NCBI GenBank assembly: GCA_028281105.1
Contig: JANQKQ010000001.1
Location: 35,347 to 99,346, forward strand
Reading direction: 5' to 3'
DNA: 64,000 nt
DNA from: Rhizobiaceae bacterium
GTDB lineage: Bacteria > Pseudomonadota > Alphaproteobacteria > Rhizobiales > Rhizobiaceae
Position 1 is the first letter of the stretch. Each line of letters begins with the position of its first letter. The position numbers were made by a program, and so were the translations under genes. Below the pieces are notes generated by a model, which saw only the letters and a list, made by a program, of their open reading frames with translations, did no database searches and had not been told where the DNA came from. Positions 8,169-18,694 of the stretch are shown here, in pieces.

Positions 8169-10580
8169 ATGATCTCAGTCGATCATTCCGTCCGCGTGGC
8201 GCAGCGAAAGGGGGCCGGTTCGTGGGTACGGCCCGTGGCGCGGTCCGTCGCATTCGCCGGCGGTCTTGCGCTGGCCGGTGCGCTTTGCGCCGGCGGCTGG
8301 CCGGGCGCGGCGTTCGCCCAGAGTTCCGGTGAGGAACTGTTCGGCCAGCCGGTCGATCCCGATGCGCAGATGCTGCTGGAAGCCGACCGGCTGATCCACG
8401 ACAATGACGACGATTCGATTACCGCCGACGGCAATGTGCAGATCGCCTATGACGGTTACACGCTGGTCGCCGAACGGGTCACCTACTACCGCACGTCCGG
8501 GAGGGTGATCGCGCAAGGCCGCGTCGAGATCGTCGAGCCCGACGGCAATCGCATCTTCGCCGAGGAAATCGACATCACGGATGACTTCTCCGACGGCTTC
8601 GTGTCCGCGCTGCGGGTCGAAGCGGCGGAGAACACCCGGTTCGCCGCCGACAGCGCCGAACGCATCGATGGCGATGTCACCGTATTCAACAACGGCGTCT
8701 ACACCGCCTGCGAGCCGTGCAAGGAGAATCCGGACAAGCCACCGCTGTGGCAGATTCGCGCCGCCCGGGTCGTGGTCAACAACCGCATCCAGCGGGTCTC
8801 CTACGAGGATGCCAGGTTCGAATTGTTTGGTCGGCCGATCGCCTATCTGGCACGGTTTTCGCACGCCGACCCGGCGATCAGGCGCAAATCCGGCCTTCTC
8901 ATTCCGACCATCCAGTTCCGCGAGGATCTGGGCGTCGGGGTCACCGGCGCGTATTTCTTCAACCTGGCGCCCAACTACGATCTGACGCTGAGCGGCTCGT
9001 ATTACACCAACCAGGGTTTCCTCGGCCAGGCGGAGTGGCGCCACCGGCTGCATAACGGCGCGTATAATCTGCATATCGCCGGCATCCACCAGCAGTCGCC
9101 GGGCGACTTTGATCCCAGCACCTATGACCGGCTGGAACAGGAACGCATCGCCGTACAGACGTCAGGCCAGTTCGAGCTCAATCCGCGCTGGCAGTTCGGC
9201 TGGCAGTGGCTATGGCAATCCGACCGCAACTTCACCCGGACCTACGGGGTGACCAGCCAGGCGAACGTCGACGTCACCAACCAAGTCTATCTGACCGGCC
9301 TTGCCGGCAAGAACCATTTCGACGTGCGCACCCAGAAATTCCTGGTGCAGGAAGACCTGATCGACTCGTCCAACGATCTGCTGAACCGTCAGCCGAAACA
9401 GGCGGCTTTGCTGCCGCTGGTCGACTATGACTACATCGCCAAAGCCCCGGTGGCCGGCGGCCAGTTGTCGTTCAACTTCAACACCGCCAGCGTCGACCGC
9501 CATGAGGCCAATGTGGTCGACGCGGACGGCACGATCGGACTGCAGTCCAACTCCGAACGGTTCTACGGCGTCACCGGCCCGCACACCCGATCAAGCGCGG
9601 AGGCCGAGTGGAAGTCCAATCTCATCACCGGCGGCGGCCTGGTGGTGACGCCGTCGCTGCACGGCCGGGTCGACGGCATCTGGATGGATACGGCCAGCCT
9701 GGGCTCGGCCGCAAATCCGCTGATGTCCAATGAATCGATCTATCGCGCGATGCCGACGGCCGGCCTGGAAATCCGTTTCCCGATGGTGGGCAACGACGCC
9801 TATGCCAGCCATCTGTTCGAGCCGATCGCCCAGATATTTGCCGGTACCGACGAGACGGACATCGGCCGCTTCCCCAACGAAGACGCCCAGAGCATGGTGT
9901 TCGGCGCCACCAACCTGTTCTCGCGCAACCGGTTCTCCGGCTACGACCGGATCGAGGGCGGCGTGCGGGCGAATGTGGGCTTCCGTTATTCGGCCAACTT
10001 CGCCGGCGGTGCGTTGAACGTCACGGCCGGCCAGTCTTTCCACCTGGCCGGCAGGAACTCGTTTGCACAGCGCGATCTGGTCAACGCCGGATTGGAATCG
10101 GGACTGGAGACCCATCAGTCGGATTATGTGGCCGGCGCGCAGCTTACCGTCGGCTCGGGCCTGACGATGCGACTGTCCGGGCGATTCGATGAGCGCGACC
10201 TGGCGGTGCGTCGCGCGGAGGCGTCGCTCTCGCATTCCTCGCGGGAATTGACCACCACCGTCGCGTACTCGTTTATCGATGCCCAGCCCAACTACGGCTT
10301 CACCACCGATCGCCATGAGATCAGCGGCAACGCTTCGGTGCGGCTGACCGATCGCTGGCGGGCGTTCGGCGCGCTCACCTTCGATGTGGAAAACGGCAAC
10401 GTCGTCTCCGACAGCATCGGGCTGGCATATGACGATTCCTGCTTCTCGTTCTCGCTGGCCTATTCCGAGAGCCGCGAGGCCTACACCGGAAACCAGACCA
10501 GTCAGGCGGTGACCTTCAATATCGGCCTGCGGACCATCGGCAACTACGACTACAAGTATGCCCTGGACAACACCAATTGA
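8169..10580 (+). CDS. lptD: LPS-assembly outer-membrane protein LptD
   Basis: 803 residues: a signal peptide (about 1-51, hydrophobic FAGGLALAGALCAGG and an AFAQ cleavage region), an OstA/LptA-like jellyroll (about 60-180, ADRLIHDNDDDSITADGNVQ), then a large beta-barrel. LptD forms the outer-membrane gate that inserts LPS with the lipoprotein LptE. Cysteines occur in a CEPC pair at about residue 180 and near the C-terminus (DDSCFSFSLAY), consistent with the inter-domain disulfides of the family. The start at 8169 follows GGAGGACGGG and keeps a normal signal peptide; the earlier ATG at 8100 lies inside lptG. SurA, its usual periplasmic chaperone, is encoded next. Confidence 0.94.
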   Translation: MISVDHSVRVAQRKGAGSWVRPVARSVAFAGGLALAGALCAGGWPGAAFAQSSGEELFGQPVDPDAQMLLEADRLIHDNDDDSITADGNVQIAYDGYTLVAERVTYYRTSGRVIAQGRVEIVEPDGNRIFAEEIDITDDFSDGFVSALRVEAAENTRFAADSAERIDGDVTVFNNGVYTACEPCKENPDKPPLWQIRAARVVVNNRIQRVSYEDARFELFGRPIAYLARFSHADPAIRRKSGLLIPTIQFREDLGVGVTGAYFFNLAPNYDLTLSGSYYTNQGFLGQAEWRHRLHNGAYNLHIAGIHQQSPGDFDPSTYDRLEQERIAVQTSGQFELNPRWQFGWQWLWQSDRNFTRTYGVTSQANVDVTNQVYLTGLAGKNHFDVRTQKFLVQEDLIDSSNDLLNRQPKQAALLPLVDYDYIAKAPVAGGQLSFNFNTASVDRHEANVVDADGTIGLQSNSERFYGVTGPHTRSSAEAEWKSNLITGGGLVVTPSLHGRVDGIWMDTASLGSAANPLMSNESIYRAMPTAGLEIRFPMVGNDAYASHLFEPIAQIFAGTDETDIGRFPNEDAQSMVFGATNLFSRNRFSGYDRIEGGVRANVGFRYSANFAGGALNVTAGQSFHLAGRNSFAQRDLVNAGLESGLETHQSDYVAGAQLTVGSGLTMRLSGRFDERDLAVRRAEASLSHSSRELTTTVAYSFIDAQPNYGFTTDRHEISGNASVRLTDRWRAFGALTFDVENGNVVSDSIGLAYDDSCFSFSLAYSESREAYTGNQTSQAVTFNIGLRTIGNYDYKYALDNTN

Positions 10581-10671
10581 TCCGACGGCTGCCGGCCAAT
10601 GAGCGTTTCCATGATTTTGACACCGTTAAACAGCACAAGCGCCGCGGCGCGAACCAAGAACGTTTGATCGG

Positions 10672-11751
10672 ATGTTGGCGATAGAGCAGGTTTTGCCGGC
10701 GGTATGGCGCGGAGCTTGGGTGCCGGCGATGGTGTTGGCGGGCTGCGTGGTCCTGTCTGCGTGCGTCCAGTCTTCGGGCGGGCTCGACGACGGCGAGGGG
10801 CTGACGGCCAGCGATCTGGAGCTGAGCGAGGACGGGCAGGGCGACGATGCCGCCAACCAGGACGGCATCACCAAAGTCGCCCCTACGGTCACCCAAAAGG
10901 GCACGACCATCCGCGCCGTGGTCAATGGCCAGCCTATCACCAGCTATGACGTGCAGCGCCGCGCCGCGTTCCTGCGCCTGCGCCGGGTCGGTGGCGACCG
11001 GAACGCCAGGGCGTTGAACGAGCTGGTCGAGCAGTTGCTGAAACTGCAGGAAGCCGAGCGCCTGTCGCTGGTTGCGAGCAACTCGATCATTGACCGCGCC
11101 TTCGCCGACTTCGCCAAGAGCAACCGCCTGTCGCCGGCCCAGTTGTCGAACGCGCTGAACCAGGCTGGGGTCACGCCCCGGCATTTTCGCGGATTTCTGC
11201 GCACCCAGATCAGCTGGCAGCAGGTGGTCGGACGGCGGTTCCAGTCGGAAACGACACAGATGAGCCAGACCGCCGCGCTTTCGACCATCCGCAAGAGCGG
11301 CGAGGAGAAGCCGGAGACCCGCGAATATCAGTTGCAGCAGGTCATCTTCGTGGTGCCGCAAGCTCGTCGTGAGCAGTTGCTGCGCCAGCGCCAGACCGAA
11401 GCGCGCGCGTTCCGCCAGCGCTTCTCCAGTTGCCAGGAGACCATCGAGTTCGCCAAGCAGCTCACCGACGTGACCGTTCGCGATCTCAACCGGGTTCTGG
11501 AACCCGAGCTGCCTCAGCGGTGGAAGGAGGAGATAACCTCCACCCAGGTTGGCGAAACGACGCCGATCAAGGATACCGAGCGCGGCGTTGAGTTCATCGC
11601 GGTTTGCTCGGTGCGCTCCGTCTCCGACGATCGCGCAGCGCAGCTGGTTACCCAGTCCAAGGAATTCGAATCCTTCAACGAAACCGGCGACAAGGTGGCG
11701 TCGGACTATCTCAAAGAACTGAGAGAAAACGCCACCATCGTCTACCGGTGA
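10672..11751 (+). CDS. surA: SurA-like peptidyl-prolyl isomerase, predicted lipoprotein
   Basis: 359 residues with SurA architecture: a SurA N-terminal helical domain beginning at [20 protein letters not shown] (about residues 83-102), and a degenerate rotamase-like region after [10 protein letters not shown]. SurA escorts outer-membrane barrel proteins such as LptD. Unlike classical soluble SurA, the N-terminus holds a lipobox, LSAC with Cys31 (an alternative LAGC at Cys25), after a hydrophobic core, so it may be acylated and membrane-anchored. Residues 32-80 form an acidic, probably disordered linker. It sits between lptD and pdxA, as in many proteobacteria. The assignment to SurA is firm; active isomerase function is uncertain. 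Confidence 0.85.
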   Translation: MLAIEQVLPAVWRGAWVPAMVLAGCVVLSACVQSSGGLDDGEGLTASDLELSEDGQGDDAANQDGITKVAPTVTQKGTTIRAVVNGQPITSYDVQRRAAFLRLRRVGGDRNARALNELVEQLLKLQEAERLSLVASNSIIDRAFADFAKSNRLSPAQLSNALNQAGVTPRHFRGFLRTQISWQQVVGRRFQSETTQMSQTAALSTIRKSGEEKPETREYQLQQVIFVVPQARREQLLRQRQTEARAFRQRFSSCQETIEFAKQLTDVTVRDLNRVLEPELPQRWKEEITSTQVGETTPIKDTERGVEFIAVCSVRSVSDDRAAQLVTQSKEFESFNETGDKVASDYLKELRENATIVYR

Positions 11752-11762
11752 CGGGCGGGCCG

Positions 11763-12815
11763 ATGGACGCGCGCAGGCCGCTTGCAGTCTCTATGGGCGA
11801 GCCGGCCGGTATCGGGCCGGATATCATCATCGATGCGTGGAACCAGCGCCGCCGGCGCTCGCTGCCGCCTTTCGCCGTGGTCGGCGACGGGAAGGTTTTA
11901 AAGGCGCGGGCCGAGAGCCTGGGAGTCTCGCTGCAAATCGCCGAGACGGACACTCCCGCGATCCGGCAAGACGATCCGGACCGACTGGCGGTGGTCGCGA
12001 CCGAGGCGGCGATGTCCTCCGGCGCCGGCAGCATAGACCCGTCGAGTGCGCCGGCCGTCATCGAGGCGATCGAGAAGGGGGCCGGCGGGGCGATGGACGG
12101 CATGTTCGCCGGCCTGGTCACCTGTCCGATCCACAAGAAATCGCTTTATGAAGCGGGTTTCGCGGCGCCGGGCCATACCGAATTTCTGGGCGAGCTCGCA
12201 TCGAGGCGGACCGGGCGGCCGGTTCGTGCGGTGATGATGCTCGCCGGGCCGCGCCTGCGCGCCGTGCCGGTCACCGTGCACATGCCGCTGGCACAGGTTG
12301 GCGAAACGCTCACCACCGACCTCATCGTCGAGACGGGCAGGATCGTGGCGGCCGATCTGGCGCGGTGGTTCGATATTGCTTCTCCGCGTCTGGCCGTCGC
12401 CGGGCTCAACCCGCATGCCGGCGAGGGCGGTGCGCTGGGCGGTGAGGACGAGGCGATCGTCGCGCCGGCCGTCGCCGCGTTGCAGCGCACCGGCATCGAC
12501 GCGGTCGGCCCGCTGCCGGCCGACACCATGTTCCATGACGCGGCGCGATCGACATACGATGCGGCGTTATGCATGTATCATGACCAGGCCCTGATCCCGG
12601 CCAAGGCGCTCGATTTCGACCGCACGGTCAACGTGACGCTGGGCCTGCCCTTTGTGCGCACCTCGCCCGATCACGGCACCGCGCTCGATATCGCCGGCTC
12701 GGGCAAGGCCCGATCCGATAGCTTTATCGCCGCGCTGGAGATGGCATGGGCGATGTCGGCAACGCGCACGACCACCGGCGCGCCGCAATCCGGCGTCGCG
12801 GAGCCCGGCAAGTGA
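11763..12815 (+). CDS. pdxA: 4-hydroxythreonine-4-phosphate dehydrogenase
   Basis: 350 residues. PdxA oxidises 4-phosphohydroxy-L-threonine with NAD and the product decarboxylates, supplying PdxJ in the DXP-dependent pyridoxal-phosphate pathway. Signature stretches: [12 protein letters not shown] near the N-terminus, [14 protein letters not shown] in the middle, [13 protein letters not shown] (metal-binding His) and [13 protein letters not shown] near the C-terminus. The ATG at 11763 gives the family N-terminus; in-frame upstream sequence overlaps surA and is not PdxA-like. Its stop overlaps the rsmA GTG (GTGA), matching the common pdxA-rsmA pair. Confidence 0.96.
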   Translation: MDARRPLAVSMGEPAGIGPDIIIDAWNQRRRRSLPPFAVVGDGKVLKARAESLGVSLQIAETDTPAIRQDDPDRLAVVATEAAMSSGAGSIDPSSAPAVIEAIEKGAGGAMDGMFAGLVTCPIHKKSLYEAGFAAPGHTEFLGELASRRTGRPVRAVMMLAGPRLRAVPVTVHMPLAQVGETLTTDLIVETGRIVAADLARWFDIASPRLAVAGLNPHAGEGGALGGEDEAIVAPAVAALQRTGIDAVGPLPADTMFHDAARSTYDAALCMYHDQALIPAKALDFDRTVNVTLGLPFVRTSPDHGTALDIAGSGKARSDSFIAALEMAWAMSATRTTTGAPQSGVAEPGK

Positions 12816-13636
12816 GTCTCGACGACGGTCTGCCGCGCCTGGCGGACGTGATCGCGGCCCATGGACTCAGGGCGAAAAAATCGCTCGGCCAGAACTTCCT
12901 GCTCGACTTCAACCTGATAATGAAGATCGCACGGGCCGGCGGAGACCTGGCCCAAGTCACCGTCGTGGAGATCGGCCCCGGCCCGGGCGGACTGACCCGG
13001 GCGCTGCTGGCCGCCGGCGCGGGCAAGGTGATCGCGATCGAGCGCGACCGACGCTGTCTCGCGGCGCTTGCCCAGGTGGCCGCGCGCTACGATGGCCGGC
13101 TTGAGGTAATCGAAGCCGATGCGCTGACGATCGACTGGTCGCGGATTGTCGACGGGCCGGCGCGCATTATCGCCAACCTGCCGTACAACGTGGCGACGCC
13201 CTTGCTCACCGGGTGGCTTGCCGCCGATCCGTGGCCGCCCTGGTACGATTGCGTTGTCGCCATGTTCCAGAAGGAGGTGGCGCAGCGCATCTGCGCGCAT
13301 GTCGGCGACAAGACCTATGGCAGACTATCCGTGCTGGCCGGCTGGCGGTGCGAAGCGCAGATGATGTTCGACGTGCCGGCGAGCGCGTTCACCCCGCCGC
13401 CGAAGGTAACCTCCAGCCTGGTCCGCCTCGCGCCGAGACCGACGCCGCTCGCCTGCGACATCGACAAGCTGCAGACGGTCACCCGGGCCGCGTTTGGGCA
13501 GCGGCGCAAGATGCTGCGTTCCAGCTTGAAGAAGTTGGGCGGGGCGTCGCTGCTGGAGCGGGCGGGCATCGACGGTGCGCGGCGGGCGGAAGAGTTGTCG
13601 GTGGAAGAGTTCGTGGCGCTGGCGAACCGGCTGTGA
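12812..13636 (+). CDS. rsmA: 16S rRNA (adenine1518-N6/adenine1519-N6)-dimethyltransferase
   Basis: 274 residues (RsmA/KsgA). It dimethylates two adjacent adenines in the 3'-terminal hairpin of 16S rRNA during 30S maturation. The family start [11 protein letters not shown], the SAM site [16 protein letters not shown] and the catalytic NLPYNV are all present. A GTG start at 12812 overlapping the pdxA stop gives the expected N-terminus and length. It is the last gene of the lpt-surA-pdxA unit and converges on gmk with only 10 bp between stops. Confidence 0.96.
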   Translation: MSLDDGLPRLADVIAAHGLRAKKSLGQNFLLDFNLIMKIARAGGDLAQVTVVEIGPGPGGLTRALLAAGAGKVIAIERDRRCLAALAQVAARYDGRLEVIEADALTIDWSRIVDGPARIIANLPYNVATPLLTGWLAADPWPPWYDCVVAMFQKEVAQRICAHVGDKTYGRLSVLAGWRCEAQMMFDVPASAFTPPPKVTSSLVRLAPRPTPLACDIDKLQTVTRAAFGQRRKMLRSSLKKLGGASLLERAGIDGARRAEELSVEEFVALANRL

Positions 13637-13646
13637 GGTCAGCGTC

Positions 13647-14285
13647 TCAACCGGTCAACCGCTCCACGAAATCCAGAAGACCCGGCCGGCGGTCGCGGCG
13701 CAGGCGCTCGGTGGTCACAATGGCGCGCACCTGGTCGAACGCCGTTTGCAGATCGTTGTTGATGACGACGAAGTCATAGTCCTTCCAGTGGTCGATCTCG
13801 GCGCGGGCGTTTTCCAGCCGCCGCTCGATCACCTCGGGCGCGTCCTCGGCTCGCCGTTCCAGCCGCTGCTTCAGCTCTTCCATCGACGGCGGCAGGATGA
13901 ACACCGAGACCACGTCGCCACGGGCTTTCTCCATCAGCTGCTCGCCGCCCTGCCAGTCGATGTCGAACAGCATGTCGGAGCCTCCGGCGAGCGCCTTCTC
14001 CACCGGATCGCGCGGCGTACCGTAGAAATTGCCGTGAACGTGCGCCCATTCCAGCAGCGCGTCGGTTTCGCGCAGGCGATCGAAGTCGCGCTCGGAGATG
14101 AAATGATAGTGGGTACCGTCGATCTCGCTGCCGCGCTTGGCCCGGGTGGTCACCGACACCGAAAGGGTGAGGTTTGTATCCTCGCGGAGCAGCTCGCGCG
14201 CGATCGTCGACTTTCCCGCGCCCGACGGCGATGACAGCACCAGCATGAGGCCGCGCCGCTCGATTTTCATGGCCGTATCGCTCAT
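13647..14285 (-). CDS. gmk: Guanylate kinase
   Basis: 212 residues. Gmk phosphorylates GMP to GDP with ATP. The P-loop [10 protein letters not shown] lies at about residues 18-27, the GMP-binding region [17 protein letters not shown] at about 46-62, and the DIDWQG segment at about 108-113. The ATG at 14285 is 4 bp from the yicC stop, giving the frequent yicC-gmk couple. A second in-frame ATG (MKIERRG) five codons in could also serve. Confidence 0.96.
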   Translation of the reverse strand: MSDTAMKIERRGLMLVLSSPSGAGKSTIARELLREDTNLTLSVSVTTRAKRGSEIDGTHYHFISERDFDRLRETDALLEWAHVHGNFYGTPRDPVEKALAGGSDMLFDIDWQGGEQLMEKARGDVVSVFILPPSMEELKQRLERRAEDAPEVIERRLENARAEIDHWKDYDFVVINNDLQTAFDQVRAIVTTERLRRDRRPGLLDFVERLTG

Positions 14286-14289
14286 CGCC

Positions 14290-15177
14290 TTATTCCAGGT
14301 TCTGAACCTGCTCGCGGAACTGGTCGATGATCACCTTCATCTCCAGCCCGGCCGTCGTGACCGACACGGCGTTTGATTTCGAGCAGATCGTATTGCATTC
14401 GCGGTTGAATTCCTGGGCGAGAAATTCCAGCTTGCGCCCCGCCGGTCCGTCGCCGTCGATCAGGGTGCGCGCCTGGGCGATGTGGGCGTCGAGACGGTCG
14501 AGTTCCTCGCGCAAGTCGGCCTTTGCCGCCAGGATCGCTGCTTCCTGGTGTACGCGGTCCAGATCGAGACCGGCCGCCCCGTCGCGCAGGCTGGCCACAT
14601 GCTCGGCCAACCGTTCGCGGATCGCTTCCATCGTGCGCGAGGGATCGTCGCGCACCTTGTCCGTCAGCCCCTGCATGTCGGTCAGTTGATCGGCGAGCAC
14701 CTGTGCGATCGCCGAGCCTTCCTCGCCTCGTGTGCGCTTCAGTTCGGCGAGTGCCTCTTCCAGGCTGGCGAGCAGCGCACGCTCGCGTTCGGCCGCCTGC
14801 CCGGGCGCTTCATCGGCCTCCTTGAGTTCCATGACGCCCTTGATCGCCAGGATCTGTTCGGCCGCCGGGGGAGGACTGCCCAGCCTGTCGCGCAGCCGTT
14901 CGGATGCGGCCAGCACCGCATCCAGGGCTTCTTCGTTGACCGTCGGCACCGAACCGGCGCCCAGGCGTTCGAGCTGGAGTGCGATCTGCAGGCTGCCACG
15001 GGCGATGTGCCGGGCCGCCGCCTTTCGCACCGCCTGCTCAAGGCTTTCGGTTCCCGGCGGCAGACGCAGGCGGACATCGAGCCCGCGACCGTTGACGCAG
15101 CGCAGTTCCCAGACCCACCTATCGGTGGCCGAGCTTGCCTCGGCGCGGGCGAATCCCGTCATGCTTTGCAGCGCCAT
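14290..15177 (-). CDS. yicC: YicC family endoribonuclease
   Basis: 295 residues with both YicC domains. The N-terminus [13 protein letters not shown] and [18 protein letters not shown] are diagnostic; the C-terminal half has [15 protein letters not shown] and the conserved [21 protein letters not shown] region. In E. coli YicC is an endoribonuclease that affects decay of the small RNA RyhB; the role here is inferred. It sits between mltG and gmk on the same strand with short gaps, the standard Hyphomicrobiales order. Confidence 0.94.
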   Translation of the reverse strand: MALQSMTGFARAEASSATDRWVWELRCVNGRGLDVRLRLPPGTESLEQAVRKAAARHIARGSLQIALQLERLGAGSVPTVNEEALDAVLAASERLRDRLGSPPPAAEQILAIKGVMELKEADEAPGQAAERERALLASLEEALAELKRTRGEEGSAIAQVLADQLTDMQGLTDKVRDDPSRTMEAIRERLAEHVASLRDGAAGLDLDRVHQEAAILAAKADLREELDRLDAHIAQARTLIDGDGPAGRKLEFLAQEFNRECNTICSKSNAVSVTTAGLEMKVIIDQFREQVQNLE

Positions 15178-15218
15178 GTGGTCCGGTTTCCCTCAAACGG
15201 CGGCCGAAGCCGGCCGGT

Positions 15219-16436
15219 TCAGTTGGTTTCTGAACTCTCGGCGGCAGCTTCCGCCGCTGCGGCTTCCGCCTCCTGGCGCATCCGCCGCTGGATTTCGCGC
15301 CAGCGGCGCACGTTCTCGTTGTGCTCGGCCAGGGTCTTGGCGAATACGTGACCGCCGGTCCCGTCGGCGACGAAGAACAAATCCTCGGTGCGCGAGGGAT
15401 TGGCCACCGCTTCGAGCGCGGCCCGGCCCGGATTGGCGATCGGCCCGGGCGGCAGGCCGTCGATATGATAGGTGTTGTATTCGGTAGGCTTGTCGATGTC
15501 CGATTGGTAGATCGGCCGGTCCTTCGGTTTGCCCTCACCGCCGAACAGGCCGTACAGGATGGTCGGGTCGGACTGCAGTTTCATGCCGCGATTGAGCCGG
15601 TTGATGAACACCGAGGCCACGCGCGGGCGCTCGTCCGCCTTGCCGGTCTCCTTCTCCACAATGGAGGCCAGGATCACCATCTCTTCGGGCGTCGATACCG
15701 GCAGGCCCGGCACCCGGCGGCTCCATACCTCGTCGAGAAACTTGCGCTGGGCGGACTTCATCTGCTCGATTAGCGCGCGGCGCTCCAGCCCGCGCTGAAA
15801 TGGATAGGTGTCCGGCATCAGGCTGCCCTCGGGCGGAATCTCGTCGGGCATGTCGCCGACCAGAATCTCGTTCTCGGCGATGCGCTGCATGATCTGGTAG
15901 CTGGTCAGGCCCTCGGGCACCGAGACCTTGTGGATCACGCCCTTGCCCTGACGCAGCGCCTCCATCACGTCGTGCATGCTCATGCCCGGCTGAAAGGCGT
16001 ACTCGCCGGCCTTCATGCCGGTCTGCGAGCGGTGGGCGATGACGCCGACGCGGAAGATGAACTCGTTGTCGATGATGCCGCGCGCCTCCAGCAGGGAGGC
16101 GATGTCGGCCAGGCTGGAGCCTTCCCGGATCATGATCGTGCGAGCGGTCTGCAGCGGGCCTTCCTCCAGAAAGCGCTTCTCGCCGAAATACAGCACCGCC
16201 GCGGAGAACAACACCGCGAGCACCGTGCTGGAAATGAGGAAGTTGAAGAACACGACGAACCGGTTGCGGGCCTGGCGCGAGCGCAGCGGTGGCGGCGCAG
16301 CGGCGACCGGTTCCAGCGCCTCGCCGGGCGAGCGCGGGACGAACCTGGGCGACGTTTCCGGCTGCAACGGCTCGGCCGGCGGTTCTGCCCGCCGCCCGGC
16401 CAGGCGCCCAAATGATAGTCTTGGCTTGTCGCTCAC
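15219..16436 (-). CDS. mltG: Endolytic peptidoglycan transglycosylase MltG
   Basis: About 405 residues (YceG/MltG family), an inner-membrane enzyme that cleaves nascent glycan strands and may terminate their elongation. A basic, proline-rich cytoplasmic tail precedes one membrane helix (FVVFFNFLISSTVLAVLFSA), then a LysM-like region and the catalytic part with ILASIVEKETG (catalytic Glu) and DPTILYGL, YNTYHIDGLPPGPIANPG. A GTG at 16436 was chosen; an in-frame ATG at 16514 would add 26 residues of unconserved sequence. The C-terminal tail is Ala/Glu-rich. Confidence 0.92.
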   Translation of the reverse strand: MSDKPRLSFGRLAGRRAEPPAEPLQPETSPRFVPRSPGEALEPVAAAPPPLRSRQARNRFVVFFNFLISSTVLAVLFSAAVLYFGEKRFLEEGPLQTARTIMIREGSSLADIASLLEARGIIDNEFIFRVGVIAHRSQTGMKAGEYAFQPGMSMHDVMEALRQGKGVIHKVSVPEGLTSYQIMQRIAENEILVGDMPDEIPPEGSLMPDTYPFQRGLERRALIEQMKSAQRKFLDEVWSRRVPGLPVSTPEEMVILASIVEKETGKADERPRVASVFINRLNRGMKLQSDPTILYGLFGGEGKPKDRPIYQSDIDKPTEYNTYHIDGLPPGPIANPGRAALEAVANPSRTEDLFFVADGTGGHVFAKTLAEHNENVRRWREIQRRMRQEAEAAAAEAAAESSETN

Positions 16437-16614
16437 GTTGCGTTTTCCCAGTTCCGCCACCCGAGGTCTGACGCTTTGAGTTCGCACCGCGGTTCGCCCG
16501 CGTGTGCCTGGCAAGAAGCCCGACTAGCGATCCCGTCGGACGATTTTATGGCGGCGGCGGTGTTCGCTAACGCCACGCGGGTCGGTCGACGGCTCAAGCG
16601 ATTCGCCTAACGAT

Positions 16615-17877
16615 TCAATCGTCAAATCTGCGCAGGATCAAGGATGCGTTGGTGCCGCCGAACCCGAACGAGTTTGACAGCGCCACGGTGATTTCGCGTT
16701 TGCGCGCGCTGTGCGCGACCAGGTCGATCGCGGATTCGCGTTCGGGATTGTCCAGGTTCAAGGTCGGCGGTGCGATCTGGTCGCGGATCGCAAGCGCCGA
16801 GAAGATCGCCTCGACCGCGCCGGCCGCCCCTAGCAGGTGGCCGATCGCCGACTTGGTCGATGACATCGACGTACCGGAAGCGGCTTCGCCCAGCAGCCGT
16901 TCGACCGCGCCCAGTTCGATCGTGTCCGCCATGGTCGAGGTGCCGTGGGCGTTGATGTAATCGATCTGGCCGGCCTCGATGCCGGCGCTTTTCATCGCCG
17001 CCGTCATACAGCGATAGGCGCCGTCACCGTCCTCGGCGGGTGCGGTGATGTGGAACGCGTCGCCCGAAAGGCCGTAGCCGATCACCTCGGCGATGATGTT
17101 GGCGTCGCGCGTGCGCGCATGTTCCAGTTCCTCGACCACGACGATGCCGGCGCCTTCGCCCATCACGAAACCGTCCCGGTCCACGTCGTAGGGCCGCGAG
17201 GCCTTCTTCGGCTCGTCGTTGAAATGGGTCGACAGCGCCTTGCAGGCGGCGAAGCCGGCCATCGACAGGCGGCAGACCGGCGATTCGGTGCCGCCGGCGA
17301 CCATCACGTCCGCATCGCCCAGCATGATCATGCGGGCCGCGTCGCCGATGGCGTGCGCGCCTGTGGAGCATGCGGTGACCACCGAGTGGTTTGGGCCTTT
17401 GAGCCCGTGGCGGATCGACACCTGGCCCGAGGCCAGGTTGATCAGCCGGCCGGGAATGAAGAACGGGCTGACGCGGCGCGGCCCGCGGTCGCGCAGTACG
17501 TGGGAGGTTTCCTCGATGCCCTGCAGGCCGCCGATGCCGGAGCCGATGAGCACGCCGGTGGCGTTCTGGTCAGCGTCGGACTGTGGGTGCCATCGGGCAT
17601 CGTCGAGCGCCTGGTCGGCGGCGGCCATGGCGTAGACGATGAACGGGTCGACCTTGCGCCGCTCCTTGGGCTCCATCCAATCGTCGGGATTGAAGGTGCC
17701 GTCGGAGCCGTCGCCGACGGGAATCTGGCAGGCGATCTTGGCGGCGATGTCCTCGACCTCGAAGTCGGTCACCCGTTCGGCCGCATTGCGGCCTTCGAGC
17801 AGGCGGGACCAGGTTACTTCGCTGCCGCAGCCCAGCGGCGAGACCATGCCCGTTCCGGTAATGACAGCCCGTCTCAT
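16615..17877 (-). CDS. fabF: 3-oxoacyl-[ACP] synthase II
   Basis: 420 residues, a thiolase-fold condensing enzyme that elongates acyl-ACP with malonyl-ACP. The catalytic triad is visible: C170 in TACSTGAH, H311 in NAHGTST, H347 in AIGHLLGAAGA. The C-terminal SNSFGFGGTNASL is also canonical. ATG 17877 is used; a TTG one codon upstream is possible. AcpP lies upstream on the same strand and mltG downstream, so it belongs to the fabD-fabG-acpP-fabF block. Confidence 0.97.
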   Translation of the reverse strand: MRRAVITGTGMVSPLGCGSEVTWSRLLEGRNAAERVTDFEVEDIAAKIACQIPVGDGSDGTFNPDDWMEPKERRKVDPFIVYAMAAADQALDDARWHPQSDADQNATGVLIGSGIGGLQGIEETSHVLRDRGPRRVSPFFIPGRLINLASGQVSIRHGLKGPNHSVVTACSTGAHAIGDAARMIMLGDADVMVAGGTESPVCRLSMAGFAACKALSTHFNDEPKKASRPYDVDRDGFVMGEGAGIVVVEELEHARTRDANIIAEVIGYGLSGDAFHITAPAEDGDGAYRCMTAAMKSAGIEAGQIDYINAHGTSTMADTIELGAVERLLGEAASGTSMSSTKSAIGHLLGAAGAVEAIFSALAIRDQIAPPTLNLDNPERESAIDLVAHSARKREITVALSNSFGFGGTNASLILRRFDD

Positions 17878-18068
17878 CAATCAGCTCAACCAATCCATTC
17901 GATCCGCCGCAAGGAGAACAGGCGGCCCAACGACCGCCCGTACCAACCGTTCGCCAAAGAGGTGCAGATCTTTGAAAGATGCAAGTCGCTTGTGCTCAAG
18001 CGCCGCGCGGTCGTTGTTCGGCGTTGCCGTCGACCGTCAGCTAGCAGCAAACGTCAGACGCGCTCAAG

Positions 18069-18305
18069 CTAGGCGGTCGCCTTTTCAACAAATTGGACGG
18101 CATCGCCAACCGTCTGAATCGTCTCGGCGGCATCGTCGGGAATTTCGACACCGAACTCTTCCTCGAACGCCATGACCAGTTCGACATTGTCCAGGGAATC
18201 CGCGCCCAAATCGTCGATAAAGCTGGCTTTTTCGGTAACTTTGTCGGCGTCGACATCGAGATGCTCGACTACGATTTTCTTAATGCGTTCAGCGATATCG
18301 CTCAT
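18069..18305 (-). CDS. acpP: Acyl carrier protein
   Basis: 78 residues, highly acidic, four-helix ACP. The 4'-phosphopantetheine attachment serine is S37 in [10 protein letters not shown]. It carries intermediates for fatty-acid and lipid A synthesis. The ATG at 18305 has GAGGGT upstream. It stands between fabG and fabF but with a long 389-bp gap to fabG, so it probably has its own promoter, as expected for a very abundant protein. Confidence 0.98.
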   Translation of the reverse strand: MSDIAERIKKIVVEHLDVDADKVTEKASFIDDLGADSLDNVELVMAFEEEFGVEIPDDAAETIQTVGDAVQFVEKATA

Positions 18306-18694
18306 TTCGCGACCCTCAACTAGTGGTTTGATCGGCGGGCAGGCGGCCGGCCCGCGATATTTTTGAATGTGCTCGAACCAGGATCGGCGACGAGTTCCGC
18401 CCCACATTCCCAATCCGACTCGGCGAGAAAATCCGGAAGCTGCTTTCCTGAAGGCCTTTTGGAAAGCCAAACGCAACAGCCGCTTCCGGAATTCGCGCGC
18501 TGCCTATCATATTTTTTTGGGCAGTGCCAGAGGAATGATCGGCCCGTTCCAACGCTCGCAATAACTCCATTCATGTCAGTCGGGCGCGCCATTTTTTATT
18601 TGTCTGCTCCAGCCCGCTCCCCCTCCCAGCCACCCCACGGCAGTATCCTTTAAGGGGTGGCTGGGAGGGGGAGCGGGCTGGAGCCGAGCAAGAT
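18306..18694 (-). promoter_or_regulatory. fabG-acpP intergenic region
   Basis: 389 bp between the fabG stop and the acpP start. The fabG-proximal end holds a large palindromic repeat (18606-18684, annotated separately) that could end fabG transcription. The remaining roughly 300 bp is the likely acpP promoter and leader. A short GCGGGC/GCCCGC stem lies at 18335-18355 close to the acpP start. No clear promoter hexamers or further gene are seen. Confidence 0.45.
18606..18684 (+). repeat. Palindromic repeat, copy 1 (31-bp stem, ACGGCAGTATCCTT loop)
   Basis: Arms 18606-18636 and 18654-18684 are perfect 31-bp reverse complements, starting GCTCCAGCCCGC and ending in GCCACCCC. The 17-nt loop is ACGGCAGTATCCTTTAA. 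It starts 10 bp beyond the fabG stop. Two other copies occur at 20448-20526 and 52341-52420. Function unknown; it could act as a transcription terminator or a REP-like element. Confidence 0.93.
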
